A stretch of DNA of 64,000 nucleotides from Euglena gracilis. Taxonomy: Eukaryota; Euglenida; Euglenophyceae; Euglenales. How positions within the stretch are numbered: the stretch's first letter is position 1; the number at the start of each line of letters is the position of its first letter. The stretch spans positions 68,875,649 to 68,939,648 of the forward strand of contig CP154956.1 in NCBI GenBank assembly GCA_039621445.1, read 5' to 3'. This document shows positions 34,380 to 44,451 of the stretch, one piece after another. The notes beneath the pieces are model-generated. The model did no database searches, was not told the DNA's origin, and worked only from the letters and a program-made list of their open reading frames with translations. A program made the translations under genes and the position numbers.

Positions 34380-35140
34380 GGGGGGGGTGGTAGACAAACT
34401 GCCCGTCAGCTGAATGTTGCAAATAAAGGCCAGTTGAAACCCAAAGTGGTGTCCATTTGGCTGTGCCCGGGGGGGGGGAGGGGGGCTCTGGGGGATGTTG
34501 CACATAAACCTCCTTTTCACAGACCCCATGTTTTGCACTCCATTTTTCATGCAAGATGCAAGTCGATGTGAAGTTTTTTTGTTTAACAAATTTTTTGTGT
34601 ATGCAGCGGGGTGTAGGTGATCTGGATAAATCCGTTTATTACACCTTTTCCCTTGTTTCACCCCTCTCGGACTGCATACATCGGTGACCATAATTTATTT
34701 ACTGTTGGACAGAGGAATAAAGGGTTGCAGTCGGGGGGTATTGATGTGCAACAACCCAGTGGGGTCGCGGGGAAGGCCCCCCCTACCCGCCCCCCCTGTC
34801 GCTCCCCCCCTCCCACTAAGTGGAGATTTGTGGGGTGAAAAGACAGAAAGGGGGGGGGGAAAACAGGTGGTTGGAATGTTGCAAGGGTGGGGGTTAAAAA
34901 GGGTGGGGGGAAGGGGGGAGGAAATAACAAGGTAACAAGACAAGCGTGGGGTCCCAGGGGATCAAGTTAACCCCTCCCAATAAAAAAGAGGTTCAATGAC
35001 AACATCCCTTTGTGTGGACAAAGTGGCGGACAGCGTAAATCAAGGTAAACGGTAAAAGCAAAATCAGGCGGACATGGCGTTTTTGTGGCAAATGGATGAA
35101 TGGTTTTCAACAAGATTGGCAGACATGGCATTTACTACAA
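34380..35140. repeat. Modules 'U' and 'Q', second composite copy
   Basis: CAAAGTGGTGTCCATTTGGC is at 34441 and CAGGCGGACATGGCGTTTTT at 35065. The order B-V-U-Q from 33530 to 35140 repeats that of 4060-5345. The spacer 34500-34990 has G and C runs; the fragment at 34560-34740 is unique, with no supported gene. Confidence 0.6.
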
Positions 35141-35149
35141 ACAAGGGGT

Positions 35150-35250
35150 GGCGGACACCGGTTCTGTCCTGAACCGGCGTCCGCCACCCCTTGTTTAAAG
35201 CGGTGTTTTAGAGACGCCGGGTTCAGGACAGAACCGGCGTTCACCCCCTT
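35150..35250. repeat. 'C' palindrome block (ACCGGCGTCCGCC hairpins)
   Basis: GCGGACACCGGTTCTGTCC, GAACCGGCGTCCGCC and GACGCCGGGTTCAGGACAG make a stem with a TTGTTTAAAGC loop. It is the same family as 37383-39565. Confidence 0.7.
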
Positions 35251-35319
35251 CGGGCCAGGGAGCACTTAGAAGTACGTTCACTAGCGTTCCCCTTTAGTCC
35301 CATGGGGGAACAGCCAAAA

Positions 35320-35610
35320 CGTCCCAAAGCAAATTCTGAAAAAAACCCAGAGGATTCAAACATAAAATCTGAAACTCTAAAAAAGCCATGGGGGTTCCAG
35401 CCGTATTCCCCAACCGTATTTCTGACAGAAAAAAACCCAGCAGGTCCAGCCAAAATTTCCCAACCGTGATAATAAACCCAGCGAGGTCCAACCACAGTTC
35501 AGGGTTTCCCTCCCATTCGTGGTGGGCACCGCCATTTTTGATTCGTGATTATTCGTGATTATTCGTGATTATTCGTGATTATTCGTGATTATTCGTGATT
35601 ATTAGTGGTT
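35320..35610. repeat. 'R' repeat (AAAACCCAG...GTCCAGCC) and 10-bp ATTCGTGATT array
   Basis: Units of about 50 bp with TTCTGAAAAAAACCCAG and TTCCCAACCGT are followed at 35545-35605 by six ATTCGTGATT units. Both parts recur in the opposite order at 36885-37300. Confidence 0.65.
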
Positions 35611-35879
35611 CCAAAAAACAGCCAGATTTTCAGCTAAATGATCGACTGCTGGAATGCAAGCAGGAACCAGGGCGGTCTTTAAGCAAAAAAAAATCCCGTC
35701 CCGACACATTCAATGAAAAATCCATAGGGAAAAATGACCAAAAAAGTGGCCATATATTGGCAAAAAAAAAACGGGTCGACTTCGGGGAAAAAAAGTGATT
35801 TCATCCTTGAATTGTCGTCCATCCACCGAAAACGTCAAAAAGTGTGTTTTTCGACTTTTGAACCCCTTTTCAAATCCCT

Positions 35880-36230
35880 GGTCGCCCTGCGGCCCTTGGT
35901 CGGCCCTTAGGCCGGGGGGCGGTCCTTAACAAAAAAAAAGGTCCCGTCCCTTATGGACCGCCCTAGCAGCAGGGCGTTGCTTAAGGACCCCCGGGGGGGG
36001 TGGTCCAGCTCAGAGGCTGGAAAATTTGGGCTGGCTGGAAAAAAAGATGCCGATTTTTCGACCCGAAATTTGGGCTGGCCAGCCCAAATCTGACCCATGT
36101 TACCATTTTTCGTAGATGGGGGGGAGGGGAGGGTCCCGGACTTGAAAAAGGCTGCTGGCTGGAAAAATGCTGCTGGCTGGCTGGACCCCCCCCCCCGGGG
36201 GGCCGGGGTCAAATTTTCTTAAGCAACGCC
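35880..36230. repeat. CCTTAAG / GCTGGCTGG repeats with long hairpin
   Basis: GGTCCTTAACAAAAA and CAGGGCGTTGCTTAAG pair with CTTAAGCAACGCCCTG at 36219-36234, making a ~280-bp inverted-repeat element. Its interior repeats GCTGGCTGGAAAAA. Confidence 0.55.
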
Positions 36231-36299
36231 CTGCGTGGCAGGAAGAACAATGCTTTTAGGATTGGAAATGCCCCCCCTGGGGGGTCGCTAAAATGGCCA

Positions 36300-36620
36300 A
36301 TGCTCGTCTCCGACTGGGGGGGGGGAGGGTGGTCATTGGACAGGGGGGGGGGGGTGGACCCCAAGTCGGAGGAAAATTGACCGAAGATGGGGGTATATGG
36401 CCATTTTGGACTGTTTTTGGCCATTCTTGCCATTTCTTGACTATGGTTGGCATTTTTGGCCATTTTTAGGCCATTTTGGTCATTTTTCACTGTTTTTGGC
36501 CAACTTTTAGCAATTTTGGCCGAACCAACATCATATGTATGCAAAAAGTTCATCTCTGACCGGGGGAGGGGGTGGTCGTCAGACAAGCCCGGTCGTTGGA
36601 CAAAGGGGGGGGGTACAAAA
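36300..36620. repeat. CCATTTTTGGCCATTT simple-sequence block between C/G-run ends
   Basis: CATTTTTGGCCATTTTTAGG recurs several times between CGACTGGGGGGG...GGTCATTGGACAGGGGG and GACCGGGGGAGGGGGTGGTC...GTTGGACAAAGGGGG. The outer motifs form yet another member of the C-run group. Confidence 0.5.
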
Positions 36621-36647
36621 AGTTGCCAACTTTGCACCTATGCATCA

Positions 36648-36797
36648 TCATTGTGTGAGCGTTCCATTGTCCAAACAAACCCCTTTTTGGCTGAAAACAT
36701 GATCAATCACAAAAGAAGAAAGCAAAGTCGCTCGCGGCCAGTTGTTGTGCAACAGTGAAGCGGTCTCAACCTCATCATCAGAATCCGAAGAAGACAT
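36648..36797 (-). CDS. Small reading frame starting MSSSDSDDEVETASL (49 aa)
   Basis: The ATG follows TTATTTGTTCTTTAGAAA, which may be an acceptor. The product reads MSSSDSDDEVETASLLHNN, then WPRATLLSSFVIDHVFSQKG and VCLDNGTLTQ. The acidic Ser/Asp-rich start is a common N-terminus of eukaryotic nuclear or transposase-like proteins. A GGG|GTTTGT donor lies 32 nt before the stop, so it may be only a first exon. No homologue is recognised and no partner exon was found. Confidence 0.4.
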   Translation of the reverse strand: MSSSDSDDEVETASLLHNNWPRATLLSSFVIDHVFSQKGVCLDNGTLTQ

Positions 36798-36884
36798 TTT
36801 CTAAAGAACAAATAAAACACAGTTCCGAATGCTGAATGGCTACAGTTGTAAAGAAAAAAATTCCCAGGAAAAAAATCTCATTCG

Positions 36885-37300
36885 TGGTTATTCGTGATAT
36901 TCGTGATTATTCGTGATTTTCGGAAAATTCGAAATTCATGGTGATTCGTGATTATTCGTGATTATTCGTGCCACGAATCAGAGGGAATCCCTGCACAGTT
37001 TCCCCTCCGTATGTCTGAAACAACCCAGGGGGTCCAGCCAACATTTACCTGCCGCAATTCTGAAAAACGCACGGGGGGTTCCAGCCAGCATTTAACAACC
37101 GTATTTCTAAAAAACCCAGGGGGGTCCAGCCAACATTTCCCAACCGTAATTCTAAGAAAAAACCCAGGGGTGGGCAGTCAACATTAAACCGAATTTTTGA
37201 AATAACCCAGGGCGGGTCCAGCCAAAATTTCCCTGCCGTATGTCTGAAAAAAACCAGGGGGGGGGTCCACCCAAAATTTCTGTAATGTGTCTCCTTGCCG
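36885..37300. repeat. ATTCGTGATT array and 'R' repeats, second copy
   Basis: The ATTCGTGATT units at 36886-36970 degenerate into AATTCGAAATTC. From 37010, about six units of CAACCGTATTTCTAAAAAAC and CCAGGGGGGTCCAGCC follow. Confidence 0.7.
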
Positions 37301-37382
37301 GCAATATGTTTTGCCCTGAAATCAGTGCAGCTGTAGCAACCCGTATGCCTAGCAATCCTCCCCCCCACCTCTACTACAAAAA

Positions 37383-39292
37383 AGAGGTGTCGGACGCCGG
37401 TTCTGTCCAAAGCCCGGCGTTCCAAACGCCGGTTCCGTCCGAAGGACAGAACCGGCGTTTGGAACGCCGGGCTTTGGACAGAACCGGCGTCCGACACCTC
37501 TTGTTTAAGCCGGCGTTTTAGAGACGCCGGGTTCAGGACAGAACCGGCGTCCCCAACCTTCGGCCAAAGGACACTCCCAGGACCAATCTCCGACCACTGA
37601 TCTGCAATGTCACGCCACTTTGCACTTCACCAAATTCCGGCGATCGCGAGGGTATTTCTGGCTGTGTCAATCGTCCAGGTATAAAATCACCCCTCGATCG
37701 AAAGCTCTTTTCATCAGACGACTGGCGATCACCACCAAATTCAGCCACGTCGCCTGGAGCTCTTATCTGTCAGTGGGGAATCCTAATTTCACAACTCTGG
37801 TGCCCCCCCCAAGGCCCTCAGGTCGTTGATTCGAAGAGGAAAAGCGTTTCTGTAGGGTTTATTCAGCATCTTAAACCAAAAATCACTGAAAATTGCGACA
37901 AATTTCGACTCAGATTCTGGCCGATCCGACGATCGCGAGCGTATCTCGGGCTGCGTGCAACGTTAGGGTACCAAGTTACCCCTCGATCGAAAGCTCTTTT
38001 CAAAAGACGACCAGCGGTGCTCATCAGATCTTTCCACGCTGCACGGTACTCTATTTCCAAATCTGGGCCAATTTTCACCAAATTTGGATATCCACCCTAG
38101 TGGTCCCCAGATGGCAAAATTCATTGTCCTTGATGGTTGAAACACTCATACCAGCACCTTAGGGCCACTTTTGGGCACTTTTGGTGACCTTTTTAGGAAT
38201 GAAAATCGGACGCCGGGCTTTGGACAAAACCGGCGTTCCTAACGCCGGGCTTTAGGACAGAACCGGCGTCCGGAAGCCCGTGGGGGGGGACGCCGGTTCT
38301 GTCCTGAGCCCGGCGTCTCAAACGCCGGCTTTACTACAAAAAAGAGGTCTCGGACGCCGGTTCTGTCCAAAGCCCGGCGTTCCAAACGCCGGTTCCGTCC
38401 GAAGGACGGAACCGGCGTTTGGAACGCCGGGCTTTGGACAGAACCGGCGTCCGACACCTCTTGTTTAAGCCGGCGTTTTAGAGACGCCGGGCTCAGGACA
38501 GAACCGGCGTCCCCACCCTTCGGCCAAAGGACACTCCCAGGACCAATCTCCGACCACTTAACTGCAATGTCACACCACTTTGCACTTCACCAAATTCCGG
38601 CGATCGCGAGGGTATTTCTGGCTGTGTCAATCGTCCAGGTATAAAATCACCCCCCGATCGAAAGCTCTTTTCATCAGACGACTGGCGATCACCACCAAAT
38701 TCAGCCACGTCGCCTGGAGCTCTTATTTTCTGTCAGTGGGGAATCCTAATTTCACAACTCTGGTGCCCCCCCAAGGCCCTCAGGTCGTTGATTCGAAGAG
38801 GAAAAACGTTTCTGTAAGGTTTATTAAGCATCTTAAACCAAAAGTCACTGAAAATTGCGACAAATTTCGACTCAGATTCTGGCCGATCCGACGATCGCGA
38901 GCGTATCTCGGGCTGCGTGCAACGTTAGGGTACCAAGTTACCCCTCGATCGAAAGCTCTTTTCAACAGACGACCAGCGGTGCTCATCAGACCTTTCCACG
39001 CTGCACGGTACTCTATTTCCAAATTTGGGCCAATTTTCACCAAATTTGGATATCCACCCTAGTGGTCCCCAGATGGCAAAATTCATTGTCCTTGATGGTT
39101 GAAACACTCATACCAGCACCTTAGGGCCACTTTTGGGCACTTTTGGTGACATTTTTTGGAATGAAAATCGGACGCCGGGCTTTGGACAAAGCCTGCGTTC
39201 CTAACGCCGGGCTTTAGGACAGAACCGGCGTCCGAAAGCCCGTGGGGGGGGACGCCGGTTCTGTCCTGAGCCCGGCGTCTCAAACGCCGGCT
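37383..39292. repeat. Tandem dimer of a ~960-bp 'C' element
   Basis: Copies at about 37372-38331 and 38333-39292 are nearly identical. Each begins with a long ACGCCGGTTCTGTCC hairpin cluster, then a ~650-bp body with two diverged CGATCGAAAGCTCTTTTCA segments, then AAACACTCATACCAGCACC, and ends in a second hairpin cluster. The second copy has a 160-aa frame that the first lacks owing to small indels; since the frame spans an internal DNA repeat, I do not call it a gene. Confidence 0.8.
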
Positions 39293-39439
39293 TAGAAACT
39301 GCAAAACGCTTGCCGTCAGTCATCCATGATATTTTGCATTCAGCAATTGTGCCTTTTATCCCCTTTCATCCAAGGAGATTTTTGTTTCTGGGGTCACATT
39401 GGCACACTTTTTTTTTACACAAAATACAGTCCCAAACCG

Positions 39440-40125
39440 GACGCCGGATTTTGGACAGAACCGGCGTTCCTAACGCCGGGTTTTAGGACAGAACCGGCGT
39501 CCGGAAAACCCGTGGGGGGGACGCCGGTTCTGTCCTGAACACGGCGTCTCAAACGCCGGTTTATATAGCGAACGGGTAAACACTGAATGCAAAATAAAGA
39601 GGCAAATGGATAAATAGTTTTCAACAAGTTTGGCGCTGGGCGGTCCTTAAAGAAATAAAAAAAACAAAATTCTGCCGTCCCACACTCAATAAAAAATACA
39701 GGAAAATGGGCAAAGAAATTTGGCATTCTTCGTCGACAACAGGCCGATATCAGGGGGAAAAACTGATTATTGGCATCCTGTGACCATCGACCAATCCACC
39801 CAAATCCTCCAAAAGTGTGTTTTTTTTGGACTTTTTAATTTTGGACCCCGTTCAAAGTCCCAGTCCTGCCCTTGGTCGGCCCTTTGGCCGAAAGAGGGGC
39901 GGTGCTTAAGAAAATTAAAAAAAACTTTCCTGTCCCTTAAAGACTGCCCTGGTTTGGCGGACATGGCGTAAATGGCAAACGGTTAAATGGTGAAAATAAA
40001 AATTAGGAGGACATGGCGCTTTTGTTGCAAATAGATTTTTGGTTTTCAACAAGTTTGACATGGCGTATACAGTAAACGGGAAAACGGTAAAGCGGTGCGA
40101 TACCAGACATGGCCTGTGTACAACA
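39440..40125. repeat. 'C' hairpin end followed by 'Q' units
   Basis: ACGCCGGATTTTGGACAGAA to CAAACGCCGGTTTATATAGC at 39440-39565, then 'Q' fragments at 39565-39640 and 39955-40090. Between them, GGCGGTCCTTAAAGAAA at 39635 and GGGGCGGTGCTTAAG at 39895 resemble 35920. Confidence 0.6.
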
Positions 40126-40320
40126 GTGGTTACCTCCGAGGAGCCTCCGCGGAGGCTCCTCGGAGGCTCCAAGGTAACCAGGCTCCGCGGAGGCTCCAAG
40201 GTAACCAGGCTCCGCGGAGGCTCCAAGGTAACCAGGCTCCGCGGAGGCTCCAAGGTAACCAGGCTCCGCGGAGGCTCCTCGGAGGCTAGGTAACCAAAAC
40301 TTAGGATTCCACATTTGCTG
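40125..40320. repeat. 'B' palindrome array, most regular copy
   Basis: Five consecutive units of GGCTCCGCGGAGGCTCCAAG plus GTAACCA (27-bp period), closed by GGAGGCTCCTCGGAGGCT at the left and right. The flanks GGCCTGTGTACAACAGTGGT and AACTTAGGATTCCACATTTG match 5580-5720. Confidence 0.8.
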
Positions 40321-40420
40321 GGACAGGGTCAGGGTTAGGGTTAGGGCTAGGGTTGAGTTTGGGTTAAGGATACGGTTAGGGCTGGAGATTAGGGTTAGGG
40401 TTAGGGATACGGTTAGGTTA
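40321..40420. repeat. Interstitial degenerate TTAGGG tract
   Basis: GGGTTAGGGTTAGGGCTAGG, GATACGGTTAGGG and a final GGTTAGGTTA are interspersed with variants. It could be an interstitial telomere relic or derive from a mobile element; short TAGGGTTAGG motifs recur at 17335, 48885 and in the satellite. Confidence 0.75.
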
Positions 40421-40429
40421 TTTTGGGCG

Positions 40430-41525
40430 TGGGGGGGGGGTCCGGGGGGGGGGGGGGGGGGGCGGCAGCCCCCCCCCCCCCCGAAGGAGGCCGTAGGCCG
40501 ACTAAGTTTAGCACAAAGGAGTTTGTTGGGGGGCGCGTTTTGGCCATCTGCCATGCACACACAACAAGATTTTGTTACGGTGCGCGTTTTGGCCATCCTT
40601 GCCTTGCACACACAAGGGGATATTGTAATTTTTGGCGGTGGGGGTCCGGGGGAGGGGGGCGGCAGCCCCCCCCCCCCCCCCGGAGGAGGCCGTAGGCCGA
40701 CTAAGTTAGCACAAAGGGAGTTTGTTGGGGGGCGCGTTTTGGCCATCCTTGCCTTGCGCACACAACAAGATTTTGTTACGGTGCGCGTTTTGTCCACCCT
40801 TGCCTTGCACACACAAGGGGATATTGTTATTTTGGGCGGGGGGGGCCGGGGCGGCGGCACCCCCCCCCATCCCCCGGAGGAGGCCGTAGGCCGACTAAGT
40901 TAGCACAAAGGGAGTTTGTTGGGGGGCGCGTTTTGGCCATCCTTGCCTTGCACACACAAGGGGATATTGGCGGGGGGGGGGGGTCCGGGGGGGGGGGGCG
41001 GCAGCCCCCCCAGAGGAGGCCGTAGGCCGACTAAGTTAGCACAAAGGGAGTTTGTTGGGGGGCGCGTTTTGGCCATCCTTGCCTTGCACACACACAAGGG
41101 GATATTGTTATTTTTGGCGGGGGGGGTCCGGGGGGGCGGCAGCCCACCCCCCCCCCCCGGAGGAGGCCGTAGGCCGACTAAGTTAGCACAAAGGGAGTTT
41201 GTTGGGGGGGCGCGTTTTGGCCATCCTTGCCTTGCACACACAAGGGGATATTGTTATTTTTGGCGGTGGGGGTCCGGGGGGGGGGCAGCAGCCCCCCCCC
41301 CCCCCGGAGGAGGCCGTAGGCCGACTAAGTTAACACAAAGGGAGTTTGTTGGGGGGCGCGTTTTGGCCATCCTTGCCTTGCACAAACAAAAGGATTTTGT
41401 TAGGTTGCGTGTTTTGGCCACCGTTGCCTTGCACACACAAGGGGATATTGTTATTTTGGGCGAGGGGGTCGGGGGGGCGGCACCCCCCCCCCCCCCGGAG
41501 GAGGCCGTAGGCCGACTAAGTTCAT
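40430..41525. repeat. GC-rich tandem array 'J', 140-200-bp units
   Basis: Seven units share GCGCGTTTTGGCCATCCTTG, CCTTGCACACACAAGGGGAT, a G run, CGGCAGCC, a C run and GGAGGAGGCCGTAGGCCGAC. Each unit can fold through its G and C runs. The frames are C-run driven and not credible as proteins. Confidence 0.9.
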
Positions 41526-41639
41526 TAGGGTCTCTTTCTTTAACATGGGACGTTTTTTTGCCAGTTTCAACCTCATTCCAATGCTTTTCCATGCATTTTG
41601 AGTCAATTTTACTGAATACTGATTCAAGTTTCCGGGGGG

Positions 41640-41820
41640 GGGGGGCTTAAATTTCAAAAAAGGGGGGGGTAATGCGGATGATTGGAGGTCGGGCCGACCA
41701 GGTCGGCCCGACCTCCAATGGTCGATAGGCCATAGCCAATGGTCGGCCCGACCTAGGTCGGCCCGACCATGGTCGGTACGACCTCCAGGATCGTCATAGC
41801 CAATCACCCGCACGGAGCCT
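41640..41820. mobile_element. Palindrome-array element 'A', copy 7
   Basis: GGGCTTAAATTTC, GGGGGGTAATGCGGATGATT, multiple GGTCGGCCCGACC units and CCCGCACGGAGCC at the far end. Both ends are visible, so this is close to a full element of about 180 bp. Confidence 0.75.
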
Positions 41821-41829
41821 ATCCACCCC

Positions 41830-42060
41830 ACTGGTCCCCAAACGAAAAAATTCATTGTCCTAGATGGTTGAAACACTCATACCAGCACCTTAGGGCCACT
41901 TTTGGGCACTTTTGGTGACTTTTTAGGAATGAAAACCGGACGGCGGGTTTTGGACAAAACCGGCGTTCCCAACGCCGGGTTTTAGGACAGAACCGGCGTC
42001 CGTAAAACCCGTGGGGGGGACGCCGGTTCTGTCCTGAGCCCGGCGTCTCAAACGCCGGTT
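41830..42060. repeat. 'C' element 3' end
   Basis: AAACACTCATACCAGCACCT, then the hairpin cluster with GACAGAACCGGCGTCCG and GACGCCGGTTCTGTCC. It matches the right end of the 37.4-39.3 kb dimer and abuts the 'D' array. Confidence 0.7.
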
Positions 42061-42061
42061 T

Positions 42062-42140
42062 AATGGAAAACGTGCCTGACCACAGATGCCCTAATGGAAA
42101 ACGTGTCATTGCCACAGATGCCCTAATGGAAAATGTGTCA
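42062..42140 (+). repeat. 'D' array upstream of PHD-family copy 1
   Basis: Three units of AATGGAAAACGTGTCATTGC plus CACAGATGCCCT (~31 bp), in the same orientation as the gene that starts 30 bp downstream. They could be binding sites for the encoded protein. Confidence 0.8.
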
Positions 42141-42170
42141 CCCCCCCCCTTTTTCCGCAGCCCTCCCACT

Positions 42171-42729
42171 ATGGCTAAACGCACGGCAAATTTCTTGAAT
42201 GGTCTTTTGCCACCTCCCCCTAGGACGGAACTGTTCCTGGCTGCTCTCGCGGTATACCAGCAAGATGCCAAGAAGCCGAAGGTTGACCCCCTTCATGGCA
42301 CCTTGCTGACACAGGGCAACACGAAGAAAAAGTCTGGCACCGTAGGTGCAGAGCTTGCTGCTGATGCCAACTGTTTGGAGTTCGCCAAACTGTGTCAACA
42401 TCGGCAAGCATCTTATCCGGAGCTGGATGCTTTCTTTGTTGCCTGGACGGGATGGGAGCTGGAACCCAGCCTGTTGTTCGATGAGGCGAGCGTCATTGAA
42501 CAATGTGTGGCTCAACGTGCGCAGCAGTCGGGAAGTATTTTCGTTTCAGGGAATCGTTCGGCAACCTCTTTTCATAAATACGTGAATGCCGTCACTCAGG
42601 CATTCCGCAAAACCACGACCGAGGGAGTTGTGTTGTCTTCCTCAGGGCGCCAATTCCTCCACTTCAACGAGCTGTTTTCGCGTTCCCTGGAACGCGAACG
42701 TGCGCGGAAGGCAGTGTCAACTGTGGTTC
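42171..42729 (+). pseudogene. PHD-family element protein copy 1, N-terminal domain only
   Basis: The ATG lies ten bases after TTTTTCCGCAG, probably an acceptor. About 186 residues are open: MAKRTANFLNGLLPPP start, a helical middle with LDAFFVAWTGWELEP, then SFHKYVNAVTQAFR at residues 133-146 and an Arg-rich L-E-R-E-R-A-R-K. The S-F-x-x-Y-V-N-A-V helix and spacing resemble the core-binding domain of tyrosine recombinases such as Cryptons (inference). A dispersed 'F' repeat inserted at 42730 removes the rest, including the PHD finger. It aligns over its full length with the gene at 61.9-62.7 kb. Confidence 0.65.
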
Positions 42730-42878
42730 GGCGCCAAAGCCCAAAAATTGACCCACCCCCCCAAGTGTCCCCTGCCTCACAATGGCCGTTTTGGCAAAAT
42801 TGTCCCCCCCCCTCAAAGGGGCCATTTTCTCTTGGCGCCGAAGGCGCCAAAGCCCAAAAATTGACCCCCCCCAAATTC
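42730..42878. repeat. 'F' repeat inserted in PHD-family copy 1
   Basis: Two GGCGCCAAAGCCCAAAAATT boundaries enclose CCTCACAATGGCCGTTTTGG and a C run. The frame continues through it by chance for 70 codons. Confidence 0.7.
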
Positions 42879-42939
42879 TTTTATTTCTACATCATTGGGA
42901 TGTTTCCGGGTCCAAATACTGTGAACACAGTTTTCTTGG

Positions 42940-43215
42940 TCCAGGGTTGATCAATTAACTGACTGTTTTGGGTCAACCGATTAAATTAACTGCCCCCCTC
43001 GGTTAACCGATTAACCGATCTCCTGCAAGAGAAAGAAACTCAAACAGCATTTGAACAAAATTCCTCCAAAAATTTTTCTAGCGAGAAGAAAAAGTATGTC
43101 ACCTGTCCAGATATTCAAAGCCTTTAACCGATTGGTTAACTGACCCCCCCCCCTCGACTAGTCGATTAACTGGGGGGGTCGTAGTCGATTAACCGAACTT
43201 TGGTTAACCATACAA
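42940..43215. repeat. CCGATTAAC-rich repeat
   Basis: GGTTAACCGATTAACCGATC and related units, with CTAGTCGATTAACTG. It is related to 19905-19990 and perhaps to the AACGATTAATCG tracts near 61.5 and 63.6 kb. Confidence 0.55.
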
Positions 43216-43484
43216 CCCTGCTTGGTCGGAGTCCGTGTTTAGAAACACAGACTGAGGTCAAAGTCTGTGTTTCTAAACACGGACTTCGGCACGTCAAAGT
43301 CTGTGTTTAGAAACACAGACTTTGACCAAAGCCATGTTGCTATAAACACAGACTTAAACAAGAACAGTGTTTTGGGCCAAGGTTTTAGGGGGGCCCAGGG
43401 GCGACCGCGGCGCCTTCGGCGCCGCGGTCCCCGCCCCTGGGCTCCCCCTAACTCTTTAACTCTTGGCCCAAACACAGTTCTTGA
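43215..43484. repeat. 'N' palindromes and a ~50-bp-arm hairpin
   Basis: GTGTTTAGAAACACAGACT palindromes at 43228-43345 precede a foldback (43361-43484) running from AAGAACAGTGTTTTGGGCCA through GGCGCCTTCGGCGCC to GGCCCAAACACAGTTCTT. The foldback replaces the last CxxC of the PHD finger of copy 2. Confidence 0.7.
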
Positions 43485-43489
43485 CACAA

Positions 43490-44219
43490 AAGAGCCATAC
43501 TTTGGTGACTCTTTTGCCAAATCTTGGCAATGAAAATGATATGCCAATCCGCAGGCATCACAGACAACTTTGTTCAGCTCCACACAATTTGGATTTTTGG
43601 GAATGGCAACACCACAAAAGCCACATTTCTTGTGTTTTATTGGCAGTCGGGACACAGCACGAGGCACAGGGGGTTGGTCAGGGTACCACACATTGCTCGA
43701 TGACGCTCGCCTCATCGAACAACAGGCTGGGTTCCAGCTCCCATCCCGTCCAGGCAATAAAGAAAGCATCCAGCTCAGGATAACAGGCTTGCCGATGTTG
43801 ACACAGTTTGGCGAACTGCAAACGGTTGGCAACAGCAGCAAGCTCTGCACCTACGGGGGGTGCGGTCCCCGTGACCCCCCCCCCCCCCGTCCCCCCCGTG
43901 ACCCGCAAATGAGGGGTGCGAAATTTTTGACTGTGCACTGCAAGGAGGTTTGCAATCGATGGGCAGCGATTTGTGCCTTCCATGTTCTCACCGAGTCCAC
44001 CCACAAGGTCCCCGAAACTGCCATTTGCCCCCCGTGACCCCCCCCGTGACCCCCCCCCCCCCGTGACCCCCCCCCGTGACCCCCCCGTGACCCGCGCCAC
44101 CCCCACGGAGCCGGACTTTTTCTTTGTGTTGCCCTGTGCCAGCAAGGTGCCATGAAGGGGGTCCGTCCTATGGGAGGTGGCAAAAGACCATTCACAAAGT
44201 TTGCCATGCGTTTGGCCAT
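43490..44219 (-). pseudogene. PHD-family element protein copy 2, internally deleted
   Basis: The N-terminal MAKRMANFVNGLLPPP frame is broken by a short deletion and by a ~240-bp GTGACCCCCCC insertion (43858-44100). The middle resumes as VGAELAAVANRLQFAKLC to EASVIEQCVV. The helix with Y-V-N-A-V is missing. In another frame follow KKCGFCGVAIPKNPN and VVCDACGLAYHFHC: C-x2-C-x17-C-x2-C-x4-H-x2-C, six of eight zinc ligands of a PHD finger. The last C-x2-C is lost to the palindrome at 43361. This copy proves that the N-domain and PHD finger belong to one gene. Confidence 0.7.
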
Positions 44220-44261
44220 ACTGGGAGGGCTGCGGGAAAAAAGAAAAAAATGGGGGGGGGT

Positions 44262-44450
44262 GACACGTTTTCAACGAGGGCATTTGTGGCAATGACACGT
44301 TTTCCATTAAGGCATCTGTGTTCAGGCACGTTTTCAAGCAAATTGTGGCTGAGCCCAGATTTCAGCCTGAAAACGTGTTCAGGGGGCCCCCGAAGGGGAC
44401 CCCCTGGCTGAACACGTTTTCAGGCTGAAATCTGGGCTCAGCCACAATTT
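44262..44450 (-). repeat. 'D' units and 43-bp-arm palindrome upstream of copy 2
   Basis: 'D' units at 44267-44340, in gene orientation, lead into a palindrome whose arms are AAATTGTGGCTGAGCCCAGA plus TTTCAGCCTGAAAACGTGTT and their complement. The apex is a GGGGGCCCCCGAAGGGGACCCCC hairpin. Confidence 0.8.
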
Positions 44451-44451
44451 G

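Noticed and set aside
38580-39062. 160-codon frame in the second copy of the 960-bp dimer
   Set aside because: The sister copy breaks the same frame with small indels, and the frame crosses two diverged copies of a non-coding repeat also seen at 13.9 and 58.3 kb.
40423-41650. Gly/Pro-rich proteins with REFVGGRVLAILALHTQ repeats
   Set aside because: They come from the 'J' tandem array; frames depend on C/G run lengths and are open on both strands.
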